The notes under the pieces are model-generated. The model did not search any database and was not told where the DNA came from. It saw only the letters and a list, made by a program, of their open reading frames with translations. Position numbers and translations under genes: made by a program. Shown here piece by piece: positions 8,654-17,090 of a stretch of 51,175 nucleotides of DNA; position 1 is the first letter of the stretch, and each line of letters opens with the position of its first letter. The DNA is taken from assembly GCA_903883945.1 (NCBI GenBank), contig CAISCV010000281.1, positions 1 through 51,175 of the forward strand, written 5' to 3'. This DNA is from an uncultured Chitinophagaceae bacterium. Lineage in GTDB: Bacteria > Bacteroidota > Bacteroidia > Chitinophagales > Chitinophagaceae.

Positions 8654-10054
8654 TTAATCTTTTTTTGCTAAGCCATGTTCCGTTTTACTCCACGCCATAT
8701 TAGGCTTTGTAATTAACTGATATAATGCCTTGTAACAGGCAATTGTAAGTAGTATATTGGAAAAAAGAAGAAAAAATGGCGTTAACAGGGCATCTTTATA
8801 TCGTTTATATTTTAGCGAAGCAACAACAAAAATTGAGATACTGATGAAGGTACCAATTACCATTAACCCATAAAAGCCAATTATAGACAACCAGAATGGG
8901 AAAAATGAATTGAATATTTTCGATTGAAGAATCAACCATAAAATAGTTAGTATAAAAAACATAGGTGATATGAGTGCTATTACAGAACCCAATGTCCACA
9001 GATTGAAAGATAGCCACCTAAAGAACCCAATCTGACGCCAGGTTGCAATGATGTTTCTGTTCATTACACAAGTAGAGATAATAAACCCTTTTACCCAACG
9101 GGTACGCTGGTTTAACAGTTGGGTCACCAAAACAGGGGCTTCACCCCTGGTCATACTAGGCAGATGACCAATCTTTCCTCCATTTTTGTAAACAGTAGAA
9201 CTAAATATGAGGTCCTCTGTAGGATTGAACATATCAAAATGCCCAATTTTTTTCATAATTGGTTTCTTTACATAAAAAGAAGTGCCCCCAAGTGGCAAAT
9301 AAAGCCCAGGCATATTCCATTTTTCTGTTCTATCAATTCCACTTAACAGGTATTCAAAGAAACACCTGAATTCGGCCGAAAAAAACCGACTGATAAAATT
9401 CTGATTAGAATTGTATATTCCAATGCTACATTGAACCACATCATAATCGGTTGTTTCAAAAATATAGGCCACTTTTAAAAACTGGTTTACATCTGGCTCA
9501 TCCTCACTATCAAAGATGGTTACTATATCATTATGGCAATGTTTCAACGCACAATTTAAAGCCCTGGATTTCGATTGTACTTCCCCTTTTCTTACCGGAT
9601 GAATTTTCAACAACTCTACAAATTCTGGCAGGTGTAGCGCTGCTATAGCATCCAACGTTGTTACATCATCTTCTTGGATAATAAGGAATGCTTTTATGTG
9701 CGTTTTAGGGTAGTTTATTTTACCAATATTCCCAACTAACTGTTCTATTGTTTCCCCTTTTTCTTTGTAATTGGCTAGTAAAATATTGAAGGTCGGGTAA
9801 TGCGAAACATTTGTAAAGTCTAATTCTTTTTCCTTCTTAGGAGAAAGAAAAAAAAGGAATCCCTTGTAGAAAGTAACCAACAAGAAAAACAACTGAAAAG
9901 TAGCAAGGAGGGTGAGAAAAGCAAAAAGAGGCTTCCAAATCAATGATACAGCCAACAAAATTAATAAATAAGCAAAGGCAACCTTTTTTATGTCCCCAAG
10001 ATTCTTCCAAAACTCAAAAGAATCAGACACAACTGCTTCAGTCTCTTTTACCAT
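8654..10054 (-). CDS. Membrane family-2 glycosyltransferase (processive, QxxRW type)
   Basis: The 466-residue protein has N-terminal transmembrane helices (about 26-70), a cytoplasmic GT2 domain (about 85-330) and C-terminal helices (about 345-450). This is the layout of cellulose, chitin and hyaluronan synthase relatives. The catalytic landmarks are the DxD-like 'FDSEDEPD' (181-188), 'PTED' (278-281) and Q316-x-x-R319-W320, all intact. There is no PilZ domain, so it is not a full BcsA. It overlaps the preceding small gene by 7 bases and is 11 bases before wecB, a strong sign of a single operon. It likely polymerises or adds sugars from UDP-HexNAc at the inner membrane; the exact product is unknown. 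Confidence 0.9.
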   Translation of the reverse strand: MVKETEAVVSDSFEFWKNLGDIKKVAFAYLLILLAVSLIWKPLFAFLTLLATFQLFFLLVTFYKGFLFFLSPKKEKELDFTNVSHYPTFNILLANYKEKGETIEQLVGNIGKINYPKTHIKAFLIIQEDDVTTLDAIAALHLPEFVELLKIHPVRKGEVQSKSRALNCALKHCHNDIVTIFDSEDEPDVNQFLKVAYIFETTDYDVVQCSIGIYNSNQNFISRFFSAEFRCFFEYLLSGIDRTEKWNMPGLYLPLGGTSFYVKKPIMKKIGHFDMFNPTEDLIFSSTVYKNGGKIGHLPSMTRGEAPVLVTQLLNQRTRWVKGFIISTCVMNRNIIATWRQIGFFRWLSFNLWTLGSVIALISPMFFILTILWLILQSKIFNSFFPFWLSIIGFYGLMVIGTFISISIFVVASLKYKRYKDALLTPFFLLFSNILLTIACYKALYQLITKPNMAWSKTEHGLAKKD

Positions 10055-10467
10055 GTGAAGGTTTTTTCAACCTTGAATTGAATAAAGTTCTGCTTTTGAT
10101 CACTCACAAAATTATTGTTATACTTATACCCCAAACCCATTATGAATAGGGGTTGAACTTTGTAACTTACAAATAATTGAGCCGTTAAATAGTGACTTAA
10201 GAAGTAATTATTTTCATCCTTATAATACTCCGAATAAGAAGTGGTATAAACCCTATCTGAGATAGCAATCTGATTGAAGTTGTAAAATACATAGCTTTTA
10301 GCAGTGCTCGAAACACTACTTCCCAATTGCGAACCTAGTGTAACAGCATTATACCGAGAAAATACGGGCGGTGTATAGGGCTTTATTTCATCATTTGGAT
10401 ATTGAGCTTTGGTTACAAGGCTAAGTGTTAATAGGAACACAATTACCAATATGGGTTTAGAGAACAT
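10048..10467 (-). CDS. Small outer-membrane-like beta protein
   Basis: The 139-residue protein has a signal peptide (about 1-21, ending TKAQ) and a mature part rich in alternating aromatic residues. It ends 'QFKVEKTFTW', where a terminal aromatic residue is typical of outer-membrane barrel strands recognised by BamA. The length allows at most a small barrel, or half of one. Its last 7 bases overlap the start of the GT2 gene, so it is the first gene of this glycan operon. Glycan secretion or anchoring is a reasonable inference from context only; no named family was recognised. Confidence 0.72.
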   Translation of the reverse strand: MFSKPILVIVFLLTLSLVTKAQYPNDEIKPYTPPVFSRYNAVTLGSQLGSSVSSTAKSYVFYNFNQIAISDRVYTTSYSEYYKDENNYFLSHYLTAQLFVSYKVQPLFIMGLGYKYNNNFVSDQKQNFIQFKVEKTFTW

Positions 10468-10849
10468 AAAATATAATTTTAGGAATAAATTTATTAGTAA
10501 AACAACACTACATTATTAAACGAAGTAAGTTCCATTTTATTGTCATATAGTATAACTAAATCTTACGCTCCTTCCTATTCTTTCAGACCTGAAGAACACA
10601 GAAATTATAGAAAACAACTTCGTATACATTTTGATAACCCGAATAAAAAAGCAGTAATATATCAGCACTTTTTGGATTAAGTATAATGGCTTTATCGTTC
10701 CAATATAGAGAAAACAGGTTTACCTGTAGCAAGTTACTTAATGACTGTATAAAATGCGCTTACAAACAGGTAGGATAAACAAAAACAGTTATTTAATAAA
10801 GCTAGTTAGGAAAGATTTAGATGCAAACAAAGGCGATGTAGCAATAAAA
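10468..10849. other. Non-coding stretch between glycan operon and tRNA-Lys
   Basis: I see no convincing gene here. The only open frame (10754-11035) runs into the antisense of tRNA-Lys and begins with an unsupported start. AT-rich leader sequence for the 10467 operon occupies the left end. Confidence 0.5.
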
Positions 10850-10876
10850 AAGCTGCAAACCAATAATTTGCAGCTT
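10844..10876 (-). terminator. Terminator of tRNA-Lys
   Basis: A perfect 10-bp stem AAGCTGCAAA/TTTGCAGCTT (10850-10859 with 10867-10876) surrounds a 7-nt loop. Read on the minus strand it is followed by six T, about 27 bases past the tRNA end. Confidence 0.75.
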
Positions 10877-10902
10877 AACGAAGATACTCGAAACGATAAG
10901 TG

Positions 10903-10975
<73 letters not shown>

Positions 10976-10989
10976 TTTTTGTTGGGGTG

Positions 10990-11022
10990 CAAATATAGCG
11001 TTCCAACATCAAATACCCCAAT
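10990..11022 (-). promoter_or_regulatory. Promoter of tRNA-Lys
   Basis: On the minus strand TTG (11021-11019) is followed after 21 bases by TATATTTG (10997-10990), an excellent match to the Bacteroidota consensus, about 14 bases before the tRNA. Confidence 0.65.
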
Positions 11023-11077
11023 CATTTTTATATAAAATACAATTATCTCCGTTAGTTTGCATCCTTATCATAAAACG

Positions 11078-11770
11078 ATGAATAAAATAGCAGTCATAGT
11101 AGCCGGTGGTTCGGGGCAAAGAATGGGCGTTTCTACGCCTAAACAATTTTTATTATTGAAAGGAAAGCCCCTGCTTTGGCACACAATTCATGCTTTCATA
11201 GAAGCATTTTCCGATATACAATTGGTAATCGTGTTACCCAAAGACCACTATACGATTGGCCAAGAAATAGTGGACTCCTTCCCTACTGCAAAAATCCATC
11301 TGACAACAGGCGGTGCCACCCGCTTTCAATCTGTAAAAAATGGATTACAACTATTAGATACAACCAATGCAATTGTTTTTGTGCATGATGGCGTACGATG
11401 CCTACTCACAACCGACCTAATAAAAAGATGCTTCGAACAAGCATCTACCAAAGGCTCCGCTATTCCTGCAGTGGCAGCGACAGACAGTATCCGAATTGCT
11501 GTAAGCGATGAGGAAAGCTTGGTAGCCGATCGTACACAAATTCGTATCATTCAAACGCCTCAAACATTTAAAGCAGAACTATTACTTCCTGCTTTTGATG
11601 TAGAATACCAAAACGTTTTTACAGATGAAGCAACCGTAGTAGAAGCATCTGGCAAAAAAATCTGTTTAATTGAAGGGGAATATAATAACCTGAAAATTAC
11701 CCGCCCCATCGACTTAATGGTGGCAGATATGATTCTTACCGAGCGAGGGGTGGTAACCCATAAATATTAA
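11078..11770 (+). CDS. ispD: 2-C-methyl-D-erythritol 4-phosphate cytidylyltransferase
   Basis: The 230-residue protein transfers CMP from CTP to methylerythritol phosphate, the third step of the MEP isoprenoid pathway. It starts 'MNKIAVIVAGGSGQRMG', the nucleotide-binding loop, and contains 'TPKQFLLLKGKPLLWHT', 'VHDGVRCL' near 105, 'TQTPQTF'-like 'IIQTPQTFKAELL' near 155-167 and 'FTDEATVVEASG' near 183-194. I chose ATG at 11078 because it gives the standard N-terminus; an in-frame TTG seven codons upstream adds an unlikely leader. It converges with the permease gene, and only 7 bases separate the two stop codons. Confidence 0.95.
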   Translation: MNKIAVIVAGGSGQRMGVSTPKQFLLLKGKPLLWHTIHAFIEAFSDIQLVIVLPKDHYTIGQEIVDSFPTAKIHLTTGGATRFQSVKNGLQLLDTTNAIVFVHDGVRCLLTTDLIKRCFEQASTKGSAIPAVAATDSIRIAVSDEESLVADRTQIRIIQTPQTFKAELLLPAFDVEYQNVFTDEATVVEASGKKICLIEGEYNNLKITRPIDLMVADMILTERGVVTHKY

Positions 11771-11777
11771 AGCCAGC

Positions 11778-13025
11778 CTATTTGGTTCTGATGGCTACCA
11801 CAGGATCCATTTTGGCAGCAATAGACGCAGGGATAATGCCCGAGAGAATTCCTAAAGCCACACAAATACTCAAGGCTAGTGCAACAATACTAGGCGCAAT
11901 GAAAATAGGAAAAGGCAATACCCCACTTAACACGGTTGCCAATATCCATACGAAGAACAAACCGATGAGACCGCCGATGATGCAAAGGAAAGCACTCTCA
12001 ATAAGGAACTCTGTGAGGATAGTCCGGCTTTTGGCACCAATCGCTTTTTTTAGACCAATCTGGCTTGTACGCTCCCTCACGGTTACAAACATAATGTTGG
12101 CTACCCCAAAGGCTCCCACTATCAAGCTGAGACCCGCTATTGCCCATCCGCCTAAATTAATTTTACTGAATAGCCCCTCCAAGTTATCGGAAAATGAACT
12201 GATATCATTCAAGCTGAAGTTATCATCTTGTAGGGGACTAAGCCTTCTTATCTGTCTTACCACCCCCTTTAGCTCATCTTGCAAGGCTTTTGTTGCAACA
12301 CCTTCCCTTCCCTGAATCAATATGGAGGGATTTGTTTTATTTGGCTGAAAGAGACTTGCAAAATAATTATATGGGGTGACAATGGCATTATCGAAATCGA
12401 ATATATTGGCAAAAGACTGACCTTGCTTTTTAATAACGCCTGTAATCTCTAGTTTATGTCCATTAAAGGTTATTTCTTTTCCTACCGCATAAAGCGCACC
12501 CCCATAAAGTTGTATCGCAACTTCGTTACCAATAACGGCAGAAGGGGTACCCCTGGTAAATTCACCGTCAGACAGGTAGCGACCCGTCTGTGTTTCTAAC
12601 GATTGTATTTTGCTGAAATCTTCGGTAGTACCAAAGATGTTGATGTTGGATAAAATATTGTCCAGATAACTCACGTTACCTGATTGTCTGCACAAAAAAG
12701 CAATATTCCCTGTTAGTTGTGATTTCTCTTTTATAAACTTCATCTCTTCTATCTTTGGAACAGGTCTGTTTATATATTTCCACCACGGATAATTTTCGCC
12801 ACCGCCATATTCCCACTTATCTAAATAGATGCTATTGCTACCTACTTGTTTTATGTCTCCTTGTACTTTTCGTTTTAAGCTATCAACAGTTGCCAAAACG
12901 CCAATGATGCAGAAAATACCAAAGGTTACACCAAGCAAAGACAGAAAAGTTCGAAGCTTATTGGCCCTCAACTCACCAAATGCTAGCTTAAAACTGTTCC
13001 ACAATATGTTGAGTAACTTTATCAT
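11778..13025 (-). CDS. MacB/FtsX-type ABC transporter permease
   Basis: The 415-residue protein has one N-terminal helix (about 22-44), a periplasmic MacB-core domain (about 45-285) and three C-terminal helices (about 290-312, 335-365 and 378-402). This is the mechanotransmission topology of MacB and LolCDE-like permeases. The cytoplasmic N-terminus 'FGELRANKLRTFLSLLGVTFGIF' and 'RTSQIGLKKAIGAKSRTILTEFLIESAFL' are family signatures. The ATPase partner and the membrane-fusion protein are not adjacent, so it works with a subunit encoded elsewhere, possibly exporting a lipid, peptide or drug. No neighbour on the same strand is close enough for an obvious operon. Confidence 0.92.
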   Translation of the reverse strand: MIKLLNILWNSFKLAFGELRANKLRTFLSLLGVTFGIFCIIGVLATVDSLKRKVQGDIKQVGSNSIYLDKWEYGGGENYPWWKYINRPVPKIEEMKFIKEKSQLTGNIAFLCRQSGNVSYLDNILSNINIFGTTEDFSKIQSLETQTGRYLSDGEFTRGTPSAVIGNEVAIQLYGGALYAVGKEITFNGHKLEITGVIKKQGQSFANIFDFDNAIVTPYNYFASLFQPNKTNPSILIQGREGVATKALQDELKGVVRQIRRLSPLQDDNFSLNDISSFSDNLEGLFSKINLGGWAIAGLSLIVGAFGVANIMFVTVRERTSQIGLKKAIGAKSRTILTEFLIESAFLCIIGGLIGLFFVWILATVLSGVLPFPIFIAPSIVALALSICVALGILSGIIPASIAAKMDPVVAIRTK

Positions 13026-13165
13026 CAGGTAAAAATAAGGTTTTCTTTTAATTGAAAGGACGACTTAATAGTTGTTAGTGGTTAGTGGTTAGCTATTAAA
13101 GTTTTCTATTTTCACTCACCCACTCCACAACGCTTAATGTTTTATCTGACTCAACCTACAAACGA

Positions 13166-13375
13166 GAATAACTTGTTATTTGTTCAAACGACTCCAAACC
13201 CTGGTAGCGTCTTATCGAATTAGTATGACATGTTATTAGTTAAAGCCCTCTAGAAACCTATGAACGTCATATCGACCTTAGGAGATATCTCTCCGAAACA
13301 AGTCCACGTCACTGTAAAATAGGAATGACTTATTATTTGTTCAACCGACTCCAAACCCTGTGAACGTCACTGCGA
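13166..13375. repeat. Three diverged copies of a ~55-bp intergenic repeat
   Basis: The 500-bp gap between the permease and the NamZ-like gene has no gene. Two 33-bp blocks (13171-13203 and 13328-13360) are identical at 31 positions, both ending in 'GACTCCAAACCCTG'. A third, more diverged copy lies at about 13226-13280. Each is followed by an 'ACGTCA..CGA' segment. The last copy runs into 'GCGAGGCACGAA', which resembles a dispersed repeat often seen between bacterial genes. Short 'GTTAGTGGTTAG' repeats occur at about 13072-13093. Confidence 0.6.
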
Positions 13376-13523
13376 GGCACGAATCAATTTTAGACGGATT
13401 AACATTCGTCTCTACAGCGAAACAGGTTAAAAAATTTCACATACGGGTAATGATAGGTGCAATTTCCCCAATACTAGTACCTCTACTCAACAGCATTTAT
13501 CAAAACCCCTCTCCCCCATTCCC

Positions 13524-14816
13524 TTAATAAAAATCGGGATACAGCAAGTACTTTTTACGAATCAACTTAAACGCAGTAAGCTTGGGTTGCCAGCTTTTTC
13601 TTATCTCCTCCATCGTTTTCCCGGCTATTATTTGCACCATCAACATATTATTGCCTGCCAACTTATTAAAGAAATAGTCTTTTTCATTGCCATTGGTGGG
13701 TGCTATAAAAAAACTATCCTTGGCAGGAAACAATTGATAGGAACGCAACAAGTAGTCTAGTTGCAATTGATTGTTCAGTCGTTGCAATACTTGATTATTA
13801 GGTGCAAAAAAATTCCAGCCATGGCATAATACCCCTTTATACTTGGGTTCTTTTGCACCCTCTTTGGAAACAGGCATAAAAGCATACAACGAATCGGGCA
13901 ATGCCGGATGACCAACCACGCAAAAAGGATGCTCGGTACCACGCCCCTCACTAAGGGTAGTACCTTCGAAAAAGCATGTGGACGGATACCAGTAAACAGC
14001 CGCCATATCGGGAAGATTGGGAGAGGGCTTTATGGGTAAACTATACTTGCTTTTGTGCGTATAATTTTTGCACGGGATAACAACCAATTTAAAATTGGTG
14101 TGCTTTTCTTCGAAGCCAAGAATTTGAGATAAGGTCTTCTCTTTATCCTCCTTGCGCACATATTTCCAGTCCAGCCACTGCTCGCCAATAAGCATTCTGG
14201 CATATTCGCCCATCGTCATCCCATAAACAACAGGCACTTGTTGCTTGCCAACAAAACTGGTGTAGCTAGGTTCCAAAACAGGGCCATCAATATAAAAGCC
14301 ATTAGGGTTGGGTCGATCGAGTACAACGAGGGGTTTGTTATATTGGATAGCACTCTCCATAAATCCTTGCAGCGAAGAGATAAAAGTATAGAAGCGCACC
14401 CCCACATCCTGTATATCGAACAACAAAATATCTACGTCTTTAAGGTCTACCAAATTGGGTTTGGTTTTATTGCCATACAACGATATAACGGGTATTCCGG
14501 TGGTTTTATCTATATAGTTACCTACGGTTTCGCCCGCATCGGCAGTACCTCTGAAGCCATGCTCGGGGGCAAAAATCCTGGTAATGGTTATGCCACGGTG
14601 GTGGAGGCTATCTACCAGATGAACATTGCCAATGGTAGACGTCTGGTTGGCGAACACCCCTACCCTTTTTCCTTGCAGCAACGGCAGATATTGCAACGTT
14701 TGATAGGCACCTGGGTAAATGGGCGCTGCATAACTAATACTAGTAGACATTTGAGAAAAAAGCCTAGCCGTACAAAAGCAACAGATAACTAGAAACGTAT
14801 ATTTCATTGGGTGCAT
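13524..14816 (-). CDS. namZ: Secreted DUF1343 protein (NamZ-type exo-beta-N-acetylmuramidase)
   Basis: The 430-residue protein is exported by an N-terminal signal (hydrophobic stretch to about residue 22). The body matches DUF1343, whose characterised member NamZ of Tannerella releases terminal MurNAc from peptidoglycan fragments. Motifs include 'GVFANQTSTI' near 53-62, 'IFAPEHGFRGTADAGE' near 80-95, 'DVDILLFDIQDVGVRFYTFISSL' near 128-150, 'VVLDRPNPN' near 163-171 and 'EGRGTEHPF' near 292-300. It would act in cell-wall recycling or scavenging in the periplasm. Two ATGs are available, 14816 and 14807; the second gives a more typical signal peptide. The gene is monocistronic. Confidence 0.88.
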   Translation of the reverse strand: MHPMKYTFLVICCFCTARLFSQMSTSISYAAPIYPGAYQTLQYLPLLQGKRVGVFANQTSTIGNVHLVDSLHHRGITITRIFAPEHGFRGTADAGETVGNYIDKTTGIPVISLYGNKTKPNLVDLKDVDILLFDIQDVGVRFYTFISSLQGFMESAIQYNKPLVVLDRPNPNGFYIDGPVLEPSYTSFVGKQQVPVVYGMTMGEYARMLIGEQWLDWKYVRKEDKEKTLSQILGFEEKHTNFKLVVIPCKNYTHKSKYSLPIKPSPNLPDMAAVYWYPSTCFFEGTTLSEGRGTEHPFCVVGHPALPDSLYAFMPVSKEGAKEPKYKGVLCHGWNFFAPNNQVLQRLNNQLQLDYLLRSYQLFPAKDSFFIAPTNGNEKDYFFNKLAGNNMLMVQIIAGKTMEEIRKSWQPKLTAFKLIRKKYLLYPDFY

Positions 14817-14915
14817 TACTAAAACGCCACTAAAATAAATAAAATAATAGCACTATATACTGTAGAACTGTACTTTCGTTGCTTAACGTAAATTATTTAC
14901 ACAAAAAAACAAGTA

Positions 14916-15368
14916 ATGGCACAAGTAAAAAAGGGTGATACGATAAAAGTACACTACCACGGAACCTTGACAGACGGAACAATCTTTGATTCATCTACCG
15001 GGCGTGAACCACTAGAGTTTGAAGTAGGCAGCGGAATGGTAATTGAAGGTTTTGACAATGGCGTTTTGGAAATGGCTGTTGGCGATAAAAGAACCGTTCA
15101 AATACCAGCAGAACAAGCGTATGGTCCAAAAAACGAGGATATGATAATGGAATTTCCTATCGATCGTTTCCCCGAAGATTTAGTGCCTGAAGTAGGACTA
15201 CAATTGAACATGAGTAACAACCAAGGCGAACAATTTCCGGTGATAATAGTAGAAGTAGCAGAAGAATATGTGCTGCTAGATGCCAACCACCCTTTGGCAG
15301 GAAAAGATTTGATATTCGAATTGGAATTGGTAGAGATACAGCCCAAATCATTGATTATTACAATGTAA
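14916..15368 (+). CDS. FKBP-type peptidyl-prolyl isomerase (SlyD-like)
   Basis: A 150-residue cytoplasmic protein with an FKBP domain carrying an inserted flap, the SlyD arrangement. The start '[22 protein letters not shown]', '[39 protein letters not shown]' and the closing '[20 protein letters not shown]' are diagnostic. The isomerase-site aromatic and Asp residues are kept. The metal-binding His-rich tail of E. coli SlyD is absent; the protein stops at 'SLIITM'. It catalyses cis-trans proline isomerisation and chaperones folding. It is transcribed divergently from the NamZ-like gene and followed by a clear terminator. Confidence 0.94.
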   Translation: MAQVKKGDTIKVHYHGTLTDGTIFDSSTGREPLEFEVGSGMVIEGFDNGVLEMAVGDKRTVQIPAEQAYGPKNEDMIMEFPIDRFPEDLVPEVGLQLNMSNNQGEQFPVIIVEVAEEYVLLDANHPLAGKDLIFELELVEIQPKSLIITM

Positions 15369-15391
15369 TTGATCCTTATTTTTATACTGAT

Positions 15392-15425
15392 AAAAGAGCC
15401 TAGGTTGATAGCCCTGGCTTTTTTT
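15392..15425 (+). terminator. Terminator after the FKBP gene
   Basis: AAAGAGCC pairs with GGCTTTTT (one G-T pair) across a 15-nt loop, followed by a T tract, 24 bases past the stop codon. Confidence 0.6.
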
Positions 15426-15558
15426 ATGCGCTTTTTGACCACTGAAGCACTAACTGAGAGGAATAAAAGACGGTTTGAAGTTTTTGATTTAAGATAAATA
15501 GCTATGCAATAGAAATTAATGGGACCTAAAAGAAAATAGCGGTAAAGGCCAAAAAAAA

Positions 15559-15590
15559 TTTGTTACAACACGGCCTCTCCCCTATTTTTG
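15559..15590 (+). promoter_or_regulatory. Promoter of tRNA-Gln
   Basis: TTTG (15559-15562), 20 bases, then TATTTTTG (15583-15590), a clean phylum-type promoter 34 bases before the tRNA. Confidence 0.65.
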
Positions 15591-15623
15591 CACTCCGCTT
15601 TTAGAAACGGAAGCGAACAGGAT

Positions 15624-15697
15624 TGGGTTATTGTGTAATGGTAGCACCACAGTTTTTGGTTCTGTCTGTCTAGGTTCGAATCCTGGTAACCCAACCA
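15624..15697 (+). tRNA. tRNA-Gln (anticodon TTG)
   Basis: The acceptor TGGGTTA pairs with TAACCCA. The anticodon stem ACAGT/TCTGT-type helix carries loop TTTTGGT with anticodon TTG. The T arm CTAGG/CCTGG encloses TTCGAAT. Unlike the other three tRNAs here, the 3' CCA (15695-15697) is encoded. The short D arm GTGT/GCAC region is typical of glutamine tRNAs. Confidence 0.94.
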
Positions 15698-15700
15698 ACA

Positions 15701-15732
15701 AAAAGCCGTGATTTAATTATCACGGCTTTTTT
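15701..15732 (+). terminator. Terminator of tRNA-Gln
   Basis: A perfect 12-bp stem AAAAGCCGTGAT/ATCACGGCTTTT with loop TTAATT and trailing T run, directly after the CCA end. Confidence 0.85.
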
Positions 15733-15768
15733 ATTTGTATCAATCCACTGCTCACTGAAGCAAAACGT

Positions 15769-16989
15769 TTATCTTTCTGCAATTGCTTTGGCAGCAATCC
15801 ATCCTGTTGTCCAGGCATTCTGAAAGTTGAAGCCCCCTGTTACCCCATCAATATCCAATACCTCACCCGCAAAGAACAGGTTCTTTACCTTTTTACTTTC
15901 CATCGTATTAGGATCTACTTCAATTAATTTAATGCCCCCACAGGTTACAAATTCCTCCTTAAAGGTAGTTTTGCCACTTACGGCAAAGTGTTGCGCCGTA
16001 AGGGTTGTAATGAGTTTGTTTTGATTGGCAGCAGGTAACTCTGCCCACCTCCACTCCTCTTTAATGCCACAGATAGCCAGAAAATAGAGCCATAACCGGC
16101 TTGGCAACCCAAACGGATTTTTATTACCCATTTTTACGGCGGCATTTTCATTTCTTCGTTGCAGCCACTCCCCTCTCAATTCACTTTCGGTAATAGTACC
16201 TAGCCAGTTTACCAATATTTCGAAGGTATATTGCTTGTTGGCCAGTTCCCTTGCCGCCCAGGCAGACAACTTTAAGATGGCAGGACCACTCAAACCCCAA
16301 TGGGTAATTAAAAGTGGCCCGTTCGATTGCAACTTGCTCCCTATCAATTTTACGTTTGCAAACGGAACACTTAATCCCATCAACTGTGTAATGGAACTTT
16401 TGGGCATATTAAAGGTAAACAACGATGGAACAGGCGCTTCGATGGTATGACCAAGTTGTTGCAGCCAGTTGAACTTTTCGATGGTATTGTATCCACCTGC
16501 CGCAATACTTATATAGTTGGCCGTATAGGTTTTATTATCCACCAACACCTCCCAAAAATCGTTGTTTTGGGTAATGTTTTTTACGGCTACCCCTGTTATT
16601 ACCTGTACTTTATATTTAGTAGCTTCCTTCAGTAAACAATCTATAATGGTTTGAGAGTCATCCGAGACAGGAAACATCCGGCCATCGGCTTCTGTTTTGA
16701 GGGTAACGCCCCTTTCCTCAAACCAACTTATGGTATGATTGGTATTAAACCAATGGAAAGCTTTTTTAAGAAATTGTTGTCCGCGCGGATAAAACTTCAC
16801 TAGCTCCCCTCTATCAAAACAAGCGTGGGTAACATTGCAACGACCACCGCCACTCACTTTTACTTTACTCAGTAGTTTTTGCTGCTTCTCTAGTATAATC
16901 ACCGTTAAAGCAGGATCCATCCTTGCCGCATTGATGGCACAAAAGAACCCTGCCGCTCCGCCACCTATTACTATTAATGTTTTTGCCAT
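15769..16989 (-). CDS. HI0933-family FAD-dependent flavoprotein (BaiN/YhiN type)
   Basis: A 406-residue cytoplasmic flavoprotein. The dinucleotide-binding fold is at the N-terminus (GGGAAGFFCAINAA). 'KVKVSGGGRCNVTH' near residues 43-56 and the C-terminal 'LFFAGEVLDIDGVTGGFNFQNAWTTGW' (about 370-396) are signatures of the HI0933 group, which includes the BaiN enzyme of bile-acid metabolism. The physiological substrate of most members is unknown. Here it is a lone gene, with degenerate 7-bp repeats immediately upstream (about 17000-17090). An oxidoreductase role is secure, the reaction is not. Confidence 0.9.
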   Translation of the reverse strand: MAKTLIVIGGGAAGFFCAINAARMDPALTVIILEKQQKLLSKVKVSGGGRCNVTHACFDRGELVKFYPRGQQFLKKAFHWFNTNHTISWFEERGVTLKTEADGRMFPVSDDSQTIIDCLLKEATKYKVQVITGVAVKNITQNNDFWEVLVDNKTYTANYISIAAGGYNTIEKFNWLQQLGHTIEAPVPSLFTFNMPKSSITQLMGLSVPFANVKLIGSKLQSNGPLLITHWGLSGPAILKLSAWAARELANKQYTFEILVNWLGTITESELRGEWLQRRNENAAVKMGNKNPFGLPSRLWLYFLAICGIKEEWRWAELPAANQNKLITTLTAQHFAVSGKTTFKEEFVTCGGIKLIEVDPNTMESKKVKNLFFAGEVLDIDGVTGGFNFQNAWTTGWIAAKAIAER

Positions 16990-16999
16990 ACAATCAATT

Positions 17000-17090
17000 T
17001 ATTAGTCATCAGTCGTAAGTCATCCATCATAAGTTATAAGGTATTAGTTTGAGTGCTTACATATTACTTACAACTTACTACTTATAACTT
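17000..17090. repeat. Degenerate 7-bp repeat tract (ACTTATA/AAGTCAT type)
   Basis: The gap between two minus-strand genes consists largely of imperfect repeats such as 'AAGTCAT', 'AAGTTAT' and 'ACTTATA/ACTTACA' with a period near 7-10. Related tracts occur at about 19379-19420 and 36058-36100, so this is a dispersed low-complexity sequence of this genome. Confidence 0.5.

Noticed and set aside
11782-12315. Plus-strand frame of 177 codons
   Set aside because: It is fully antisense to the MacB-like permease, whose family motifs are clear.
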